A stretch of DNA of 64,000 nucleotides from Streptomyces griseoruber (lineage in GTDB: Bacteria > Actinomycetota > Actinomycetes > Streptomycetales > Streptomycetaceae). The notes below the pieces were generated by a model, which saw only the letters and a program-made list of their open reading frames with translations, had not been told where the DNA came from and searched no databases. Position 1 is the first letter of the stretch, and every line of letters starts with the position of its first letter. Where the stretch lies: positions 186,001 through 250,000 of the forward strand of contig NZ_KQ948763.1 in the NCBI RefSeq assembly GCF_001514205.1, written 5' to 3'. Of this stretch, positions 36,321-45,232 are shown piece by piece. A program made the translations under genes and the position numbers.

Positions 36321-37283
36321 GTGATCGCGGTCTTCGTGCTGAAGAGGATCGGAGCCGGTGTCGTCCTGCTGCTCGTGCTGAGCTTTCTGGTATTCAGCCT
36401 GCTCTCGCTGAGCCCGGGAACGCCGCTGCAGGCACTGCTGGGCACACGCACGGCTTCTCCCGAGCTCATTGATTCCCTGAACGTCCGCTACCACCTGAAC
36501 GACCCGTTCGTTGTCCAGTACGGCCGCTGGCTCGGGGATGTCGTCAGACTGGATCTGGGTTCGTCGATCTCCGTGCAGGGCGGTACGGCGGTAGGGGACA
36601 TTCTGGGCGAGCGGCTGGCCCTCACCGCCGAGCTGGCACTGTACGCGCTGCTGCTGGTGCTGACCGTCGGTCTGCCGCTGGGTATGGCTGCCGGCATCCG
36701 GCGCGGGCGGCGTCTGGACCGGGCGGTGTCGCTGGGAGCCACGATGGCCATCAGCGCGCCGGCGTTCGTGATGGCCATCGTGCTGCTCTACATCTTCGGT
36801 GTCGCATTGAAGTGGTTCCCCGTTTACGGCACCGGCACGGGCTTCACTGAGCGCGTAAGCCACCTGACCCTGCCCGCGGTCACGCTCGCTACCGTGCTCT
36901 CCGCCGTCCTGATCCGTCAGACGCGGGCCGCGATGATGAACGTGATGAGCCAGGACTACGTGGCGTTCGCTCGACTGCGTGGGCTCAGCCCGCGCCGGAT
37001 CCTGGTGCGTTACGCGCTACGCAACGCGTCTCTACCCGTGATCACCAGTCTCGGCCTGATCCTCGTGTCACTGCTCTCGTCCACCCTGTTCATCGAGCAG
37101 GTGTTCTCGCTTCCGGGAATCGGGACCCTGCTGTTGCAGGCGGTGACGAACACCGATGTGCCGGTGGTGCAGGGGACCGTACTGATCCTGGGCGCTGCCG
37201 TGATCCTGATCAATCTGGCCGTCGATCTGCTCTCCCTCGTGGTCGACCCGCGCGTGCGCCTTGTGGCGAAGGAGGGTGCGTGA
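36321..37283 (+). CDS. dppB: Oligopeptide ABC transporter permease (DppB type)
   Basis: An inner-membrane protein of 320 residues with six membrane segments. The first is VLLLVLSFLVFSLLSLSPG. The cytoplasmic EAA-like loop is QDYVAFARLRGLSPRRILVR. GTG 36321 follows GGGAGGTGAT. Its stop overlaps the next start. It forms the channel with DppC and takes peptides from the lipoprotein encoded downstream. Confidence 0.92.
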   Translation: MIAVFVLKRIGAGVVLLLVLSFLVFSLLSLSPGTPLQALLGTRTASPELIDSLNVRYHLNDPFVVQYGRWLGDVVRLDLGSSISVQGGTAVGDILGERLALTAELALYALLLVLTVGLPLGMAAGIRRGRRLDRAVSLGATMAISAPAFVMAIVLLYIFGVALKWFPVYGTGTGFTERVSHLTLPAVTLATVLSAVLIRQTRAAMMNVMSQDYVAFARLRGLSPRRILVRYALRNASLPVITSLGLILVSLLSSTLFIEQVFSLPGIGTLLLQAVTNTDVPVVQGTVLILGAAVILINLAVDLLSLVVDPRVRLVAKEGA

Positions 37284-38164
37284 TGTCCGAACTGACCGCG
37301 ACGCCGCCCCAGAACGAGGCGGACCCGGCCGCGCCGGCCGGGAGCAGACGCCTGAGGCCGCCGGTGCTGGTGTGGATATCCGGTGCTGTCGCCGCAGCCA
37401 TCCTGGTGCTTGTCACCGTCGGGGTGTGGATCGCTCCCTATGATCCGATGCACCAGGATCTGATGAACACCGCCGCGGGACCGGGCAACGGGCACCTGCT
37501 GGGCACCGACTCACTGGGCCGCGATGTGCTCGCCCTGCTGATGTCCGGAGCGCACAACGCGGTCATCGGGCCGCTCGTCATCGCACTCGGCGCCGTCCTG
37601 TTCGGGACGACGCTCGGCATGATGGCAGGCTGGTACGGCGGGCTGCTGGACACGCTGCTGTGCCGGTGGGCCGACCTGATGTACGCACTGCCCGGTCTGC
37701 TGGTCGTCGTGGTCGTGGTCGGCGTCATCGACGGCGGCTACTGGCTGGCCGTATGCGTCCTGCTGGTGCTGTCGTTGCCCACCGCGTTCCGTATGACCCG
37801 CAGCGTGGCGGCGGCCCAGGCGCGCCTTCCGTACGTCGAGGCGGCCCGCACCCTCGGGTTGCCCGCCGGCCGGATCATCTTCCGTCACATCCTTCCCAAC
37901 ATCATGCCCACGGTGCTGGCCACGTTCCTGCTGGACTTCGTCGGCGCCCTGATCGGCCTGTCCGGCCTGTCCTTCCTCGGGCTCGGAGCACCGGCCGGGA
38001 CCCCGGACTGGGGCTCGCTGCTCCAGGACGGCCAGAGCATGCTCACCGTCAACCCGTGGGTGTCCCTTGCGCCCGGCCTGTTGCTCGTCCTCACCGCGAC
38101 CAGCATCACCCTCCTTGGAGACTGGATGTACGACCGCTTCACCGAAGAGGGAGCACACCGGTGA
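37283..38164 (+). CDS. dppC: Oligopeptide ABC transporter permease (DppC type)
   Basis: A membrane protein of 293 residues. ATG 37283 is chosen, as GGAGG lies 7 nt upstream; a GTG one codon earlier is possible. It has the typical N-terminal segment, LLGTDSLGRDVLALLMSGAH, and the loop EAARTLGLPAGRIIFRHILP that contacts the ATPase. It overlaps dppB at its start and the ATPase at its end (GTGA). Confidence 0.92.
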   Translation: MSELTATPPQNEADPAAPAGSRRLRPPVLVWISGAVAAAILVLVTVGVWIAPYDPMHQDLMNTAAGPGNGHLLGTDSLGRDVLALLMSGAHNAVIGPLVIALGAVLFGTTLGMMAGWYGGLLDTLLCRWADLMYALPGLLVVVVVVGVIDGGYWLAVCVLLVLSLPTAFRMTRSVAAAQARLPYVEAARTLGLPAGRIIFRHILPNIMPTVLATFLLDFVGALIGLSGLSFLGLGAPAGTPDWGSLLQDGQSMLTVNPWVSLAPGLLLVLTATSITLLGDWMYDRFTEEGAHR

Positions 38165-40023
38165 GCCCCGCCGCAGCGACGGACGGCCCGCTGCTGTCGG
38201 TCCGTGACCTGGAGGTGCGCACCGCCGCCGGACGCACGCTGGTCCACAAAGCGAGCTTCGACCTGAAGGCCGGTGAGGTGCTCGGCATCGTCGGCGAGTC
38301 CGGAAGCGGCAAGACGCTGACCGCACGCGCCCTGGTCCAGGCCCTGCCCGAGGGCGTGGTCGCGGACGGGGACATCGACTTCGACGGCACCAAGATCCTC
38401 CAGAGCAGTGCTCGTGACCTGCGGCCGCTGCGCGGGTCCCGCTTCGCCATGGTTTTGCAGGACCCGTTCACCGCGCTCAACCCACTGCAGACTGTCCACG
38501 AGCACATCCGGGAATCGCTCGATCCGAAGTTCCGCGCGGGCCGCGTCACGGCCCGCGCGGAGGTCGAACGGCGTCTGGCGGAGGTCGGCCTCGCCAAGGA
38601 GGTCGCCGACCGCTACCCCTTCCAGCTCTCCGGAGGCATGCGGCAACGCGTGGTCATCGCGGCCGCGCTGGCTCGAGACCCCCAGCTGCTGATCGCGGAC
38701 GAACCAACCACAGCACTGGACGCCAGCACGCAGGCCCAGGTTCTCGACCTGTTGCGCACGCTGCAGCGGGAGCGGGGCATGGCCCTGATCTTGATCACCC
38801 ACGACCTGCGGGTGGCGTTCTCGGTCAGCGACAGCATCATGGTCATGTACTCCGGGACGGTACTGGAGCACGCTCCGGCGTCCTCCATGTCCGCCGCTCC
38901 TCGCCACCCCTACTCGCTGGGCCTGCTGCTCGCGGAGCCCTCCGTGACGCACTACCAGGACACCCTCAGCTTCATTCCCGGCCAGGTCCCGGCGGCGGAC
39001 ACCGTAACAAGCCGGTGCGCCTTTGCCGACCGGTGCCGGTGGAGCACGCCGTCGTGCACCGACAAGGCACCACCGCTGGCGGATATCACGCGAGTTGAAG
39101 ATGCCGCGCGGCACACATCGGCCTGCGTTCGGATCGCGGAGATCGGCGCACAGATGGACGACGCCATGCGGTCCCACGCGGCGAGACCGGGAATCGCGCC
39201 CACCCCGACGACCGGCGCGCCGCTGCTGCAGGTCACCGACTTGGGCAAGACATACCGCAGCAACTCGCTGCTCGGGCGGCGCACGCAGACCACAGTGCTG
39301 AAGGGCGTGTCATTCACCCTCGCCCGAGGCGAGTCCCTGGGCCTGCTGGGGGAAACCGGTTCCGGTAAGACGACCACGGCCCGCTGCATCCTGGGCCTGA
39401 CCGCGGCGACAGCCGGGTCGATCGAACTGGACGGCGTCGACATCACCGACTACCGACGCCTGAGGGGCGAGCAGCGGGCACAGGTCCGCGGCAAGGTCCA
39501 GGTCGTCTTCCAGGACCCCTACGCCTCCCTCAACCCCTCGCTGACCGTCGGCGCAGCACTGAGCGAGGCACTCTCTGCGGGTGCCGGCAACGAGCGCGCT
39601 CCCTCGTCCCTGGAAGAACTGCTGGGCCTGGTAGGCCTGAGCAGCAGCTACGCCGTCCGCAAGCCGAGCGCGCTGTCCGGCGGGGAACGTCAGCGGGTGG
39701 CCATCGCGCGTTCCTTGGCGGTCGGACCCGAGCTGCTGATCTGCGACGAACCGGTGGCCGCTCTCGACGTGTCGGTACAGGCACAGGTGTTGGAGCTGCT
39801 GCGGGACATCCGCTCCCGCTTCAAGACCAGCATGCTCTTCATCACCCACGACCTGTCGGTCGCACGCCAGATGACCGACCGAACGCTCGTCCTTCGAGGC
39901 GGTGAGGTCGTGGAAGCCGGCCCCACCGCGCAGCTGCTGGACGCCCCCGAGCACGCCTACACGCAGAGTCTGGTGGCCGCGGTCTCCGGACACGCGCCGG
40001 TCACAGCTCGCTCCGACCGCTGA
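38161..40023 (+). CDS. dppDF: Fused double ATP-binding protein of the peptide transporter (DppD-DppF)
   Basis: A protein of 620 residues from GTG 38161 with two ABC domains. Domain 1 has Walker A GESGSGKT, signature LSGGMRQRV and Walker B LLIADEP. The oligopeptide-type C-terminal Cys cluster follows (SRCAFADRCRWSTPSC). Domain 2 has GETGSGKT, LSGGERQRV and LLICDEP. Fusion of the two subunits is common in actinobacteria. It drives uptake through DppBC. Confidence 0.93.
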   Translation: MSPAAATDGPLLSVRDLEVRTAAGRTLVHKASFDLKAGEVLGIVGESGSGKTLTARALVQALPEGVVADGDIDFDGTKILQSSARDLRPLRGSRFAMVLQDPFTALNPLQTVHEHIRESLDPKFRAGRVTARAEVERRLAEVGLAKEVADRYPFQLSGGMRQRVVIAAALARDPQLLIADEPTTALDASTQAQVLDLLRTLQRERGMALILITHDLRVAFSVSDSIMVMYSGTVLEHAPASSMSAAPRHPYSLGLLLAEPSVTHYQDTLSFIPGQVPAADTVTSRCAFADRCRWSTPSCTDKAPPLADITRVEDAARHTSACVRIAEIGAQMDDAMRSHAARPGIAPTPTTGAPLLQVTDLGKTYRSNSLLGRRTQTTVLKGVSFTLARGESLGLLGETGSGKTTTARCILGLTAATAGSIELDGVDITDYRRLRGEQRAQVRGKVQVVFQDPYASLNPSLTVGAALSEALSAGAGNERAPSSLEELLGLVGLSSSYAVRKPSALSGGERQRVAIARSLAVGPELLICDEPVAALDVSVQAQVLELLRDIRSRFKTSMLFITHDLSVARQMTDRTLVLRGGEVVEAGPTAQLLDAPEHAYTQSLVAAVSGHAPVTARSDR

Positions 40024-40105
40024 GCGACGGGCCGCGGCGCCGGCGCTCGGTGAGCGACATCCCGCACAGGAACAGTGCACCCCCGCGCCTTCGAGAGGAA
40101 CCCTC

Positions 40106-41749
40106 ATGACAACTGACCGGGCTCGCCCGACTTTCAGCAGGAGAAGTGCCATCGCCACGGTTGCGCTGTTGGCGCTGTCCGCCACGGCATGTGCCGGTGC
40201 CGGAACCGACGGCGAGACGGGCAAGGCGAAGGTGACCGACACGGACATCGCGTCGTTCACCGTCGCAATGCCCTCGCAGATGCCGGGATTCGACCGCGCC
40301 CTCAGCGCCCAGCCCTACGTCACGGGATCCGTCATGTCCCTGGTGACGGAGCCGCTGGAGCGTGTCGGGGACGACGGGAACTACACCCCGGTCCTGGCCG
40401 AGAAGGTCACCCAACCGGACGCGGCGACCTTGGTGTACACCCTGCGCGAGGGAGTGAAGTTCTCCGACGGACAGGACCTGACCGCCGAGGACGTGGCCTG
40501 GAGCATCACGCACACGGCCGCGCCGCCCGCCCAGACCTCCGCGAGCGTGCGAGGCTTCAAGAGCGCCTCGGTCAGCGGCCCGCGGGAAGTGACCGTCAAG
40601 TTCTCCTACGGTGCGCCGGCCGCTCGGGAGACGATCGCCAACGCGACCCTGATCCAGGAGAAGGCGTTCGCCACCGCCCACAAGTCCGACCTTGGCACCA
40701 CCAAGGCGATACCGGTGGGCACCGGCCCCTACCAGGTCCAGTCGCCTTCCGCTTCAGGTGTCGTCCTGGAGCGCCGGAAGTCCTACTGGGGCACCAAGCC
40801 CAAGGCGCGGACACTCAACTTCAAGACGATCCCCGACGACAACAGCGCGCAGCTTGCCATGAGATCCGGCGAGGTGAACATGCGTCGACTGACCAATGTG
40901 AAGACCGCTGGCCAATGGCGTGGGATCGACGGCACCACTGTGGTCTCAGCGCCCTCGGGATCCCTCAACTTCCTGGCCATGGATGTCACCAAGGCTCCGT
41001 TCGACGACATTCACGTGCGGCAGGCGATCTCGCACTCCGTCGACGTGCCAGGTGTGATCAAGGCGGCCTGGGGAGGGGAGGCCACCGCCCTGCGGGGGCT
41101 CCTGCCTCTGTCCAGCCTTTCCGACGTGGCCGGCGGCCGGAAGACCGCGCAGAGCTACCTCGACTCCCTGCCCGACCACACCTTCGACCTGGGGAAGGCC
41201 AAGGCCGAACTCGCCAAGTCCGCACACCCGGACGGGTTCAGCACCACCGTGCAGTACGTCAATGAGGTGCCCTCCACCAAAGTCCTCGCACTGTCCCTCC
41301 AAGAGAACCTGAAGCAGCTCAGGATCGACGTCAAGGTCAAGGCGACCACCTTGAACGCCTGGTCGGCGCAGTTCTACCAGCACAAGCTGACCGGTCTGAC
41401 CCTCGGTTTCGGGTTCACTGCCGACACACATGATCCCTCCAACCCGCTCGGAGCCATGGTCGGCAAGGAGAACATCGGTCCGCAGAAGGCCAACCTGGCC
41501 AACTTCACCACCCCGCAGGTCGAGAAGGCGCTCCCGGTGCTGAGTGCGGCCGGTGCCGACGCCGCCCGGTGGAAAGCGACGACGACCATCCTGTCGCAGA
41601 TCGCGGAGCAGGCAGCCTACGTCCCGCTGGCCTCCGAGGACGTGCTGGTGGCCTTCGGCAAGGGCTACGTATCCGTCACGGGCAAAGCCACCACCGCAGA
41701 CATCGGCAACGGTGCCTGGCTGCTCAACATCCGAGCCACCCAGCAGTAA
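40106..41749 (+). CDS. dppA: Peptide-binding lipoprotein of the ABC transporter
   Basis: A protein of 547 residues from ATG 40106, with GAGAGGAA upstream. The N-terminus has twin Arg (SRRSAIATVALLALSATAC) and a lipobox Cys at about residue 32. The mature part is a family 5 binding protein: SLVTEPLERVGDDGNYTPVL, EGVKFSDGQDLTAEDVAWSI, VRQAISHSVDVPGVI. It captures peptides outside the membrane. It is separated by 82 nt from the ATPase but continues the operon. Confidence 0.92.
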   Translation: MTTDRARPTFSRRSAIATVALLALSATACAGAGTDGETGKAKVTDTDIASFTVAMPSQMPGFDRALSAQPYVTGSVMSLVTEPLERVGDDGNYTPVLAEKVTQPDAATLVYTLREGVKFSDGQDLTAEDVAWSITHTAAPPAQTSASVRGFKSASVSGPREVTVKFSYGAPAARETIANATLIQEKAFATAHKSDLGTTKAIPVGTGPYQVQSPSASGVVLERRKSYWGTKPKARTLNFKTIPDDNSAQLAMRSGEVNMRRLTNVKTAGQWRGIDGTTVVSAPSGSLNFLAMDVTKAPFDDIHVRQAISHSVDVPGVIKAAWGGEATALRGLLPLSSLSDVAGGRKTAQSYLDSLPDHTFDLGKAKAELAKSAHPDGFSTTVQYVNEVPSTKVLALSLQENLKQLRIDVKVKATTLNAWSAQFYQHKLTGLTLGFGFTADTHDPSNPLGAMVGKENIGPQKANLANFTTPQVEKALPVLSAAGADAARWKATTTILSQIAEQAAYVPLASEDVLVAFGKGYVSVTGKATTADIGNGAWLLNIRATQQ

Positions 41750-41765
41750 CGGGAACAGGACGACC

Positions 41766-42851
41766 ATGCCCTTCGCCACCTCACGCACTGCCCCATGGCC
41801 GGATGCCTTCCCGGGACGTGGCCGCGCCGCCTACCTGGACACCGCATCCATCGGACTGGTACCCACCCAGGCCGGTGCCGCCGCTGCGCGCTGCTACGAG
41901 GCCCTCGGCGCTGGCGTGAGGGGCATGGCCCGTACCCGTGCCGCTGTGGAACGCACCCGGACTCTGCTGGCAGAGGAGTTCGGGTGCACTGCGCAGGACA
42001 TCGTTTTCGCCTCTTCCACCGGCGAGGCTGTCAATGCCGTTGCCCGTGCCATCTCGTGGCAGCAGGGCGATGAGGTCCTCACCCTGGACGACGAGTTCCC
42101 CACCGTCTCACAGCCCTGGAGCAAACTACCCGGCGTCCGACTCGTCACCGTCCCGGCGGGACCTGACGACGACCGCACCAGCGCCCTGATGAGGGCCATC
42201 GGCCCGCATACCAGGCTGGTCGCGGTCTCCCACGTCAGTTCCCACACCGGAACAGCCGTCGACCTGGCCGCGCTCGGAGCGGCGTGCACAGCGGCAGGTG
42301 CTCTGCTGCTGTGCGACGGAGCCCAGGCGGCTGGGGTCCTGCCCGTCGTCTCCGCCCAGGCGGACTTCTACGTGGCCACCGGCTACAAGTGGATGCTCGC
42401 AGGGTTCGGCATCGCCTTCCTGATCATCAAGGCGCCGGTGAGGGACACGCTGGAACCGACGCTGCTGGGCCATGCCAACATCTCCCCCTCGCGCAACCTG
42501 GCCGTCGGCACCCCGAATCTGGCCGGCATACACGCACTCGGCGCCGCAGCAGAGCTGCGCCGCACGGTAGGACACCAGGCCATCACCGAACGGGCGACCG
42601 CCCTGGCGGCACGCATCCGCGACGAGGCCCAGGCCCTCGGGTTCCGGCCGGTCGGCCACCCCGGTCACGTCAGCCAGATCGTCAGCTTGGTCCCCCTGGG
42701 GCTGCCGGCCGAGTCCTGGGTCACCCGCCTGGAAGGCACGGACGTGATCGTCGCGGAACGCGGCGGCAATCTGCGCATCTCTCCGCACTTCTACACCCCG
42801 GACAGCGACGTGGATGCGCTGCTTCTCGCTCTGTCCCACCCGCATGCCTGA
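41766..42851 (+). CDS. Class V aminotransferase-fold PLP enzyme
   Basis: A protein of 361 residues related to cysteine desulfurases and isopenicillin-N-epimerase-like proteins. Landmarks are YLDTASIGLVPTQAG, IVFASSTGEAVNAVARAI, VSHVSSHTGTAVDLAAL, LLCDGAQAAGVLPV, and the PLP Lys in FYVATGYKWMLAGFG. A desulfurase-type catalytic Cys loop is not obvious. It may act as an epimerase, beta-lyase or lyase on an amino acid released from imported peptides. RidA next to it fits an enamine/imine product. Confidence 0.8.
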   Translation: MPFATSRTAPWPDAFPGRGRAAYLDTASIGLVPTQAGAAAARCYEALGAGVRGMARTRAAVERTRTLLAEEFGCTAQDIVFASSTGEAVNAVARAISWQQGDEVLTLDDEFPTVSQPWSKLPGVRLVTVPAGPDDDRTSALMRAIGPHTRLVAVSHVSSHTGTAVDLAALGAACTAAGALLLCDGAQAAGVLPVVSAQADFYVATGYKWMLAGFGIAFLIIKAPVRDTLEPTLLGHANISPSRNLAVGTPNLAGIHALGAAAELRRTVGHQAITERATALAARIRDEAQALGFRPVGHPGHVSQIVSLVPLGLPAESWVTRLEGTDVIVAERGGNLRISPHFYTPDSDVDALLLALSHPHA

Positions 42852-42872
42852 CACCCCCACGAAAGGAACGCC

Positions 42873-43262
42873 ATGACCAAGAGAGTCATCCAGAACGGCT
42901 CATCGATCGGCCCCTACTCGCAGGCCGTCGTCGTCGGCGATACCTGCTACGTCGCCGGGACGGGAGGATTCCTCCCCGGCACGAGCCAGCTCGTGGAGGG
43001 CGGCACGGAAGCCGAGATCCACCAGACAATGAAGAACCTCCAGGGGGTGATCGACGAGGCCGGATACCAGATGTCCGACATCGTCACCGTCACCGCCTTC
43101 CTCCGCGACATCGACGACTGGCCACTGTTCAACACCATCTACTCCGACTACTTCTCTCCCGAGGCCGCGCCTGCCCGAGCCGTGGTCGGCGTCGCCGACC
43201 TGCCTGCGGGCGCGAATGTCGAGATCACCTGCGTCGCTCACCGGCAGGATGCCGTCCGTTGA
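42873..43262 (+). CDS. ridA: RidA-family enamine/imine deaminase
   Basis: A protein of 129 residues in the YjgF/YER057c/UK114 family. Signature blocks are IGPYSQAVVVGDTCYVAG and the catalytic Arg in EAAPARAVVGVADLPAGANV. RidA hydrolyses the reactive 2-aminoacrylate-type enamines/imines released by PLP beta-eliminating enzymes. That matches its place directly after the PLP enzyme. AAAGGA precedes the start. Confidence 0.9.
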   Translation: MTKRVIQNGSSIGPYSQAVVVGDTCYVAGTGGFLPGTSQLVEGGTEAEIHQTMKNLQGVIDEAGYQMSDIVTVTAFLRDIDDWPLFNTIYSDYFSPEAAPARAVVGVADLPAGANVEITCVAHRQDAVR

Positions 43263-45232
43263 ACGCCGCACCCGGCTCCGACCACTACGCCTACTTCTCC
43301 GCAGGCGTGCGGTGCGGAGACCTCACCGTCACCGCCGCCACGGCCGACCGGCTCATAGTCGACTTCGCCGTGTCCAACAACGGACGCGGCGCCCGCCTTC
43401 ACGAGGAGATCAACCTCGACGACCGTGCACTGCCCATCGCATGGAGCGTGGAGGGAACCTCACTGATGGGGGCGGCCGTGCACGAGCGGCTCAGCGCCGA
43501 AGGAACCACCCAGACCTGGTCGAGCCAGGCCGAAGAGGGCAGCCACACCGGTAATCGGCGCCTCTACCTGGCCGCCGACACCAGCCCCTACGCACATTGG
43601 ATCACCCTTCAGGCTGCACTGACCGCCGGCGGCAGTGTCGATGCCTTGCCCTCCGGGCAGATCACGGTCGAGCTGCTGGACCAGACGACCCTGGACGGCG
43701 ATCGCAACCCCGTGGACATCTATGTTCTGCGCGGAGTCGGCCTCACGCCCGACTACGTCCTGGCCGACCACGAGGGACGCTTCGTCGCGTGGCTCGGCAG
43801 CGGACAGACGCTTCTGAGAGAGGACCACAGCGACCGGCAGCGCGAACTGGACGCCCTCGAAACGCACCTGACCGACCTGCACCTCGAACAAGTCCAGAGC
43901 CGGATTCTGCACCGCTACTCCGCGCCGGTCCGCATCCGCAACGTCCGCGTCTTCGACCCCCGCACCCTGACCCTCACCGCATCGCAGTCGGTGACCTTCC
44001 ACCGCGGCCGCATCACCACGGTCGAGGCGGACGCCACCGCCCACGCTGTCGCCGGGGAGGTCGTCATCGACGGCGGCGGCGGAACCGTGCTCGCCGGCCT
44101 GCACGACATGCACGCCCACGTCCGCCCCATCGACGGCCTGTTCTACCTTGCCGCAGGCGTCACCACGGTGCGCGACATGGGCAACGCCAACGACACCCTG
44201 ATGCGCCTGCTCGAGCGCTGGGACGACAGCGTCACCGCGGGCCCCGCCGTGGTCCCCTCCGGCTTCATCGAAGGGCGCAGCGAGCACTCCGCGCTCCTGG
44301 GCATCATTCCCGAAACCCTGCCCCAGGCCCTGGATGCGGTGCGCTGGTACGCCGCCCGCGACTACCACCAGATCAAGATCTACAACTCGATGAACCCCGA
44401 GTGGGTGCCGGCGATGGCCGAGGAGGCACACCGCCTGGGCCTCCGCGTTGTCGGCCACATCCCGGCGTTCACCACGCCGGACCGCATGATCGAAGCCGGC
44501 TACGACGAAGTCACCCATGTCAACCAGCTGATGCTCGGCTGGATTCTCGACGACGGCGAGGACACCCGCACCCCGCTGCGTCTGACGGCCCTGGCCAGGG
44601 CCCGGGACCTGGACCTCGGTTCCGAGGCGGTGCAGCAGACCGTCAAGCGCATGCGGGACGGCGGCATTGGCCTGGACACCACCGCGGTCATCGTCGAACG
44701 CCTCATGCTCAGCAGGGCCCGCACGGTACTGCCCGCCGATGCACCGTTCCTGTCCCACATGCCGGCCGGATACCAGCGCCGGCGCAAGCGCACCTATGTC
44801 CCCAGCCGCACGGAAGAAGACCTGCTCAGGTACGACGAGTCGTTCCCCAAGGTCCTGGAGGTCATCAAGCTCCTCCACGACAACGGCATCCCGCTGTGGC
44901 CCGGAACCGACGACTCCACCGGCTTCACCGTCCACCGCGAACTGGAACTCTACGCAGAGGCGGGCCTCTCCCCGGCGGAGGTCCTGCGCATCGCCACCCT
45001 TGACTGCGCAGCCCACCTGGGTCTCGGGCACAACCACGGTGCCATCGAGCGCGGCAAGACCGCGTCTCTCCTGCTGATCGACGGCGACCCCCTCACCGAC
45101 ATCTCCGCGATCCGCAACATCCGCATGGTGGTGAAGGCCGGAGACATCTACTTCCCCGAAGAGATCTACACCGAGCTGGGAATCACCCCGTTCAGCACGG
45201 CACCGGCGATCGATCAGGAGCCCACGCGATGA
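43259..45232 (+). CDS. Amidohydrolase with a large N-terminal domain of unknown function
   Basis: A protein of 657 residues if translation starts at TTG 43259, which overlaps the ridA stop (TTGA); no better start is seen upstream. Residues about 235-650 are an amidohydrolase TIM barrel with metal ligands LHDMHAHVRP, VVGHIPAF, VTHVNQL and PGTDDSTG. The composite beta domain has VLAGLHD and ends SLLLIDGDPLTD. Residues 1-230 are rich in beta structure (YAYFSAGVRCGDLTV, LPIAWSVEGTSLMGAA) and match nothing I know. There is no signal peptide, so it is cytoplasmic. It probably opens a cyclic amide or cleaves an X-Pro/isoaspartyl-like bond. Confidence 0.78.
   Translation: MNAAPGSDHYAYFSAGVRCGDLTVTAATADRLIVDFAVSNNGRGARLHEEINLDDRALPIAWSVEGTSLMGAAVHERLSAEGTTQTWSSQAEEGSHTGNRRLYLAADTSPYAHWITLQAALTAGGSVDALPSGQITVELLDQTTLDGDRNPVDIYVLRGVGLTPDYVLADHEGRFVAWLGSGQTLLREDHSDRQRELDALETHLTDLHLEQVQSRILHRYSAPVRIRNVRVFDPRTLTLTASQSVTFHRGRITTVEADATAHAVAGEVVIDGGGGTVLAGLHDMHAHVRPIDGLFYLAAGVTTVRDMGNANDTLMRLLERWDDSVTAGPAVVPSGFIEGRSEHSALLGIIPETLPQALDAVRWYAARDYHQIKIYNSMNPEWVPAMAEEAHRLGLRVVGHIPAFTTPDRMIEAGYDEVTHVNQLMLGWILDDGEDTRTPLRLTALARARDLDLGSEAVQQTVKRMRDGGIGLDTTAVIVERLMLSRARTVLPADAPFLSHMPAGYQRRRKRTYVPSRTEEDLLRYDESFPKVLEVIKLLHDNGIPLWPGTDDSTGFTVHRELELYAEAGLSPAEVLRIATLDCAAHLGLGHNHGAIERGKTASLLLIDGDPLTDISAIRNIRMVVKAGDIYFPEEIYTELGITPFSTAPAIDQEPTR

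Noticed and set aside
36321..40023. A metal or nickel (Nik-type) transporter
   Set aside because: The binding protein and the peptide-degrading genes that follow favour peptides; no metal-handling protein is encoded.
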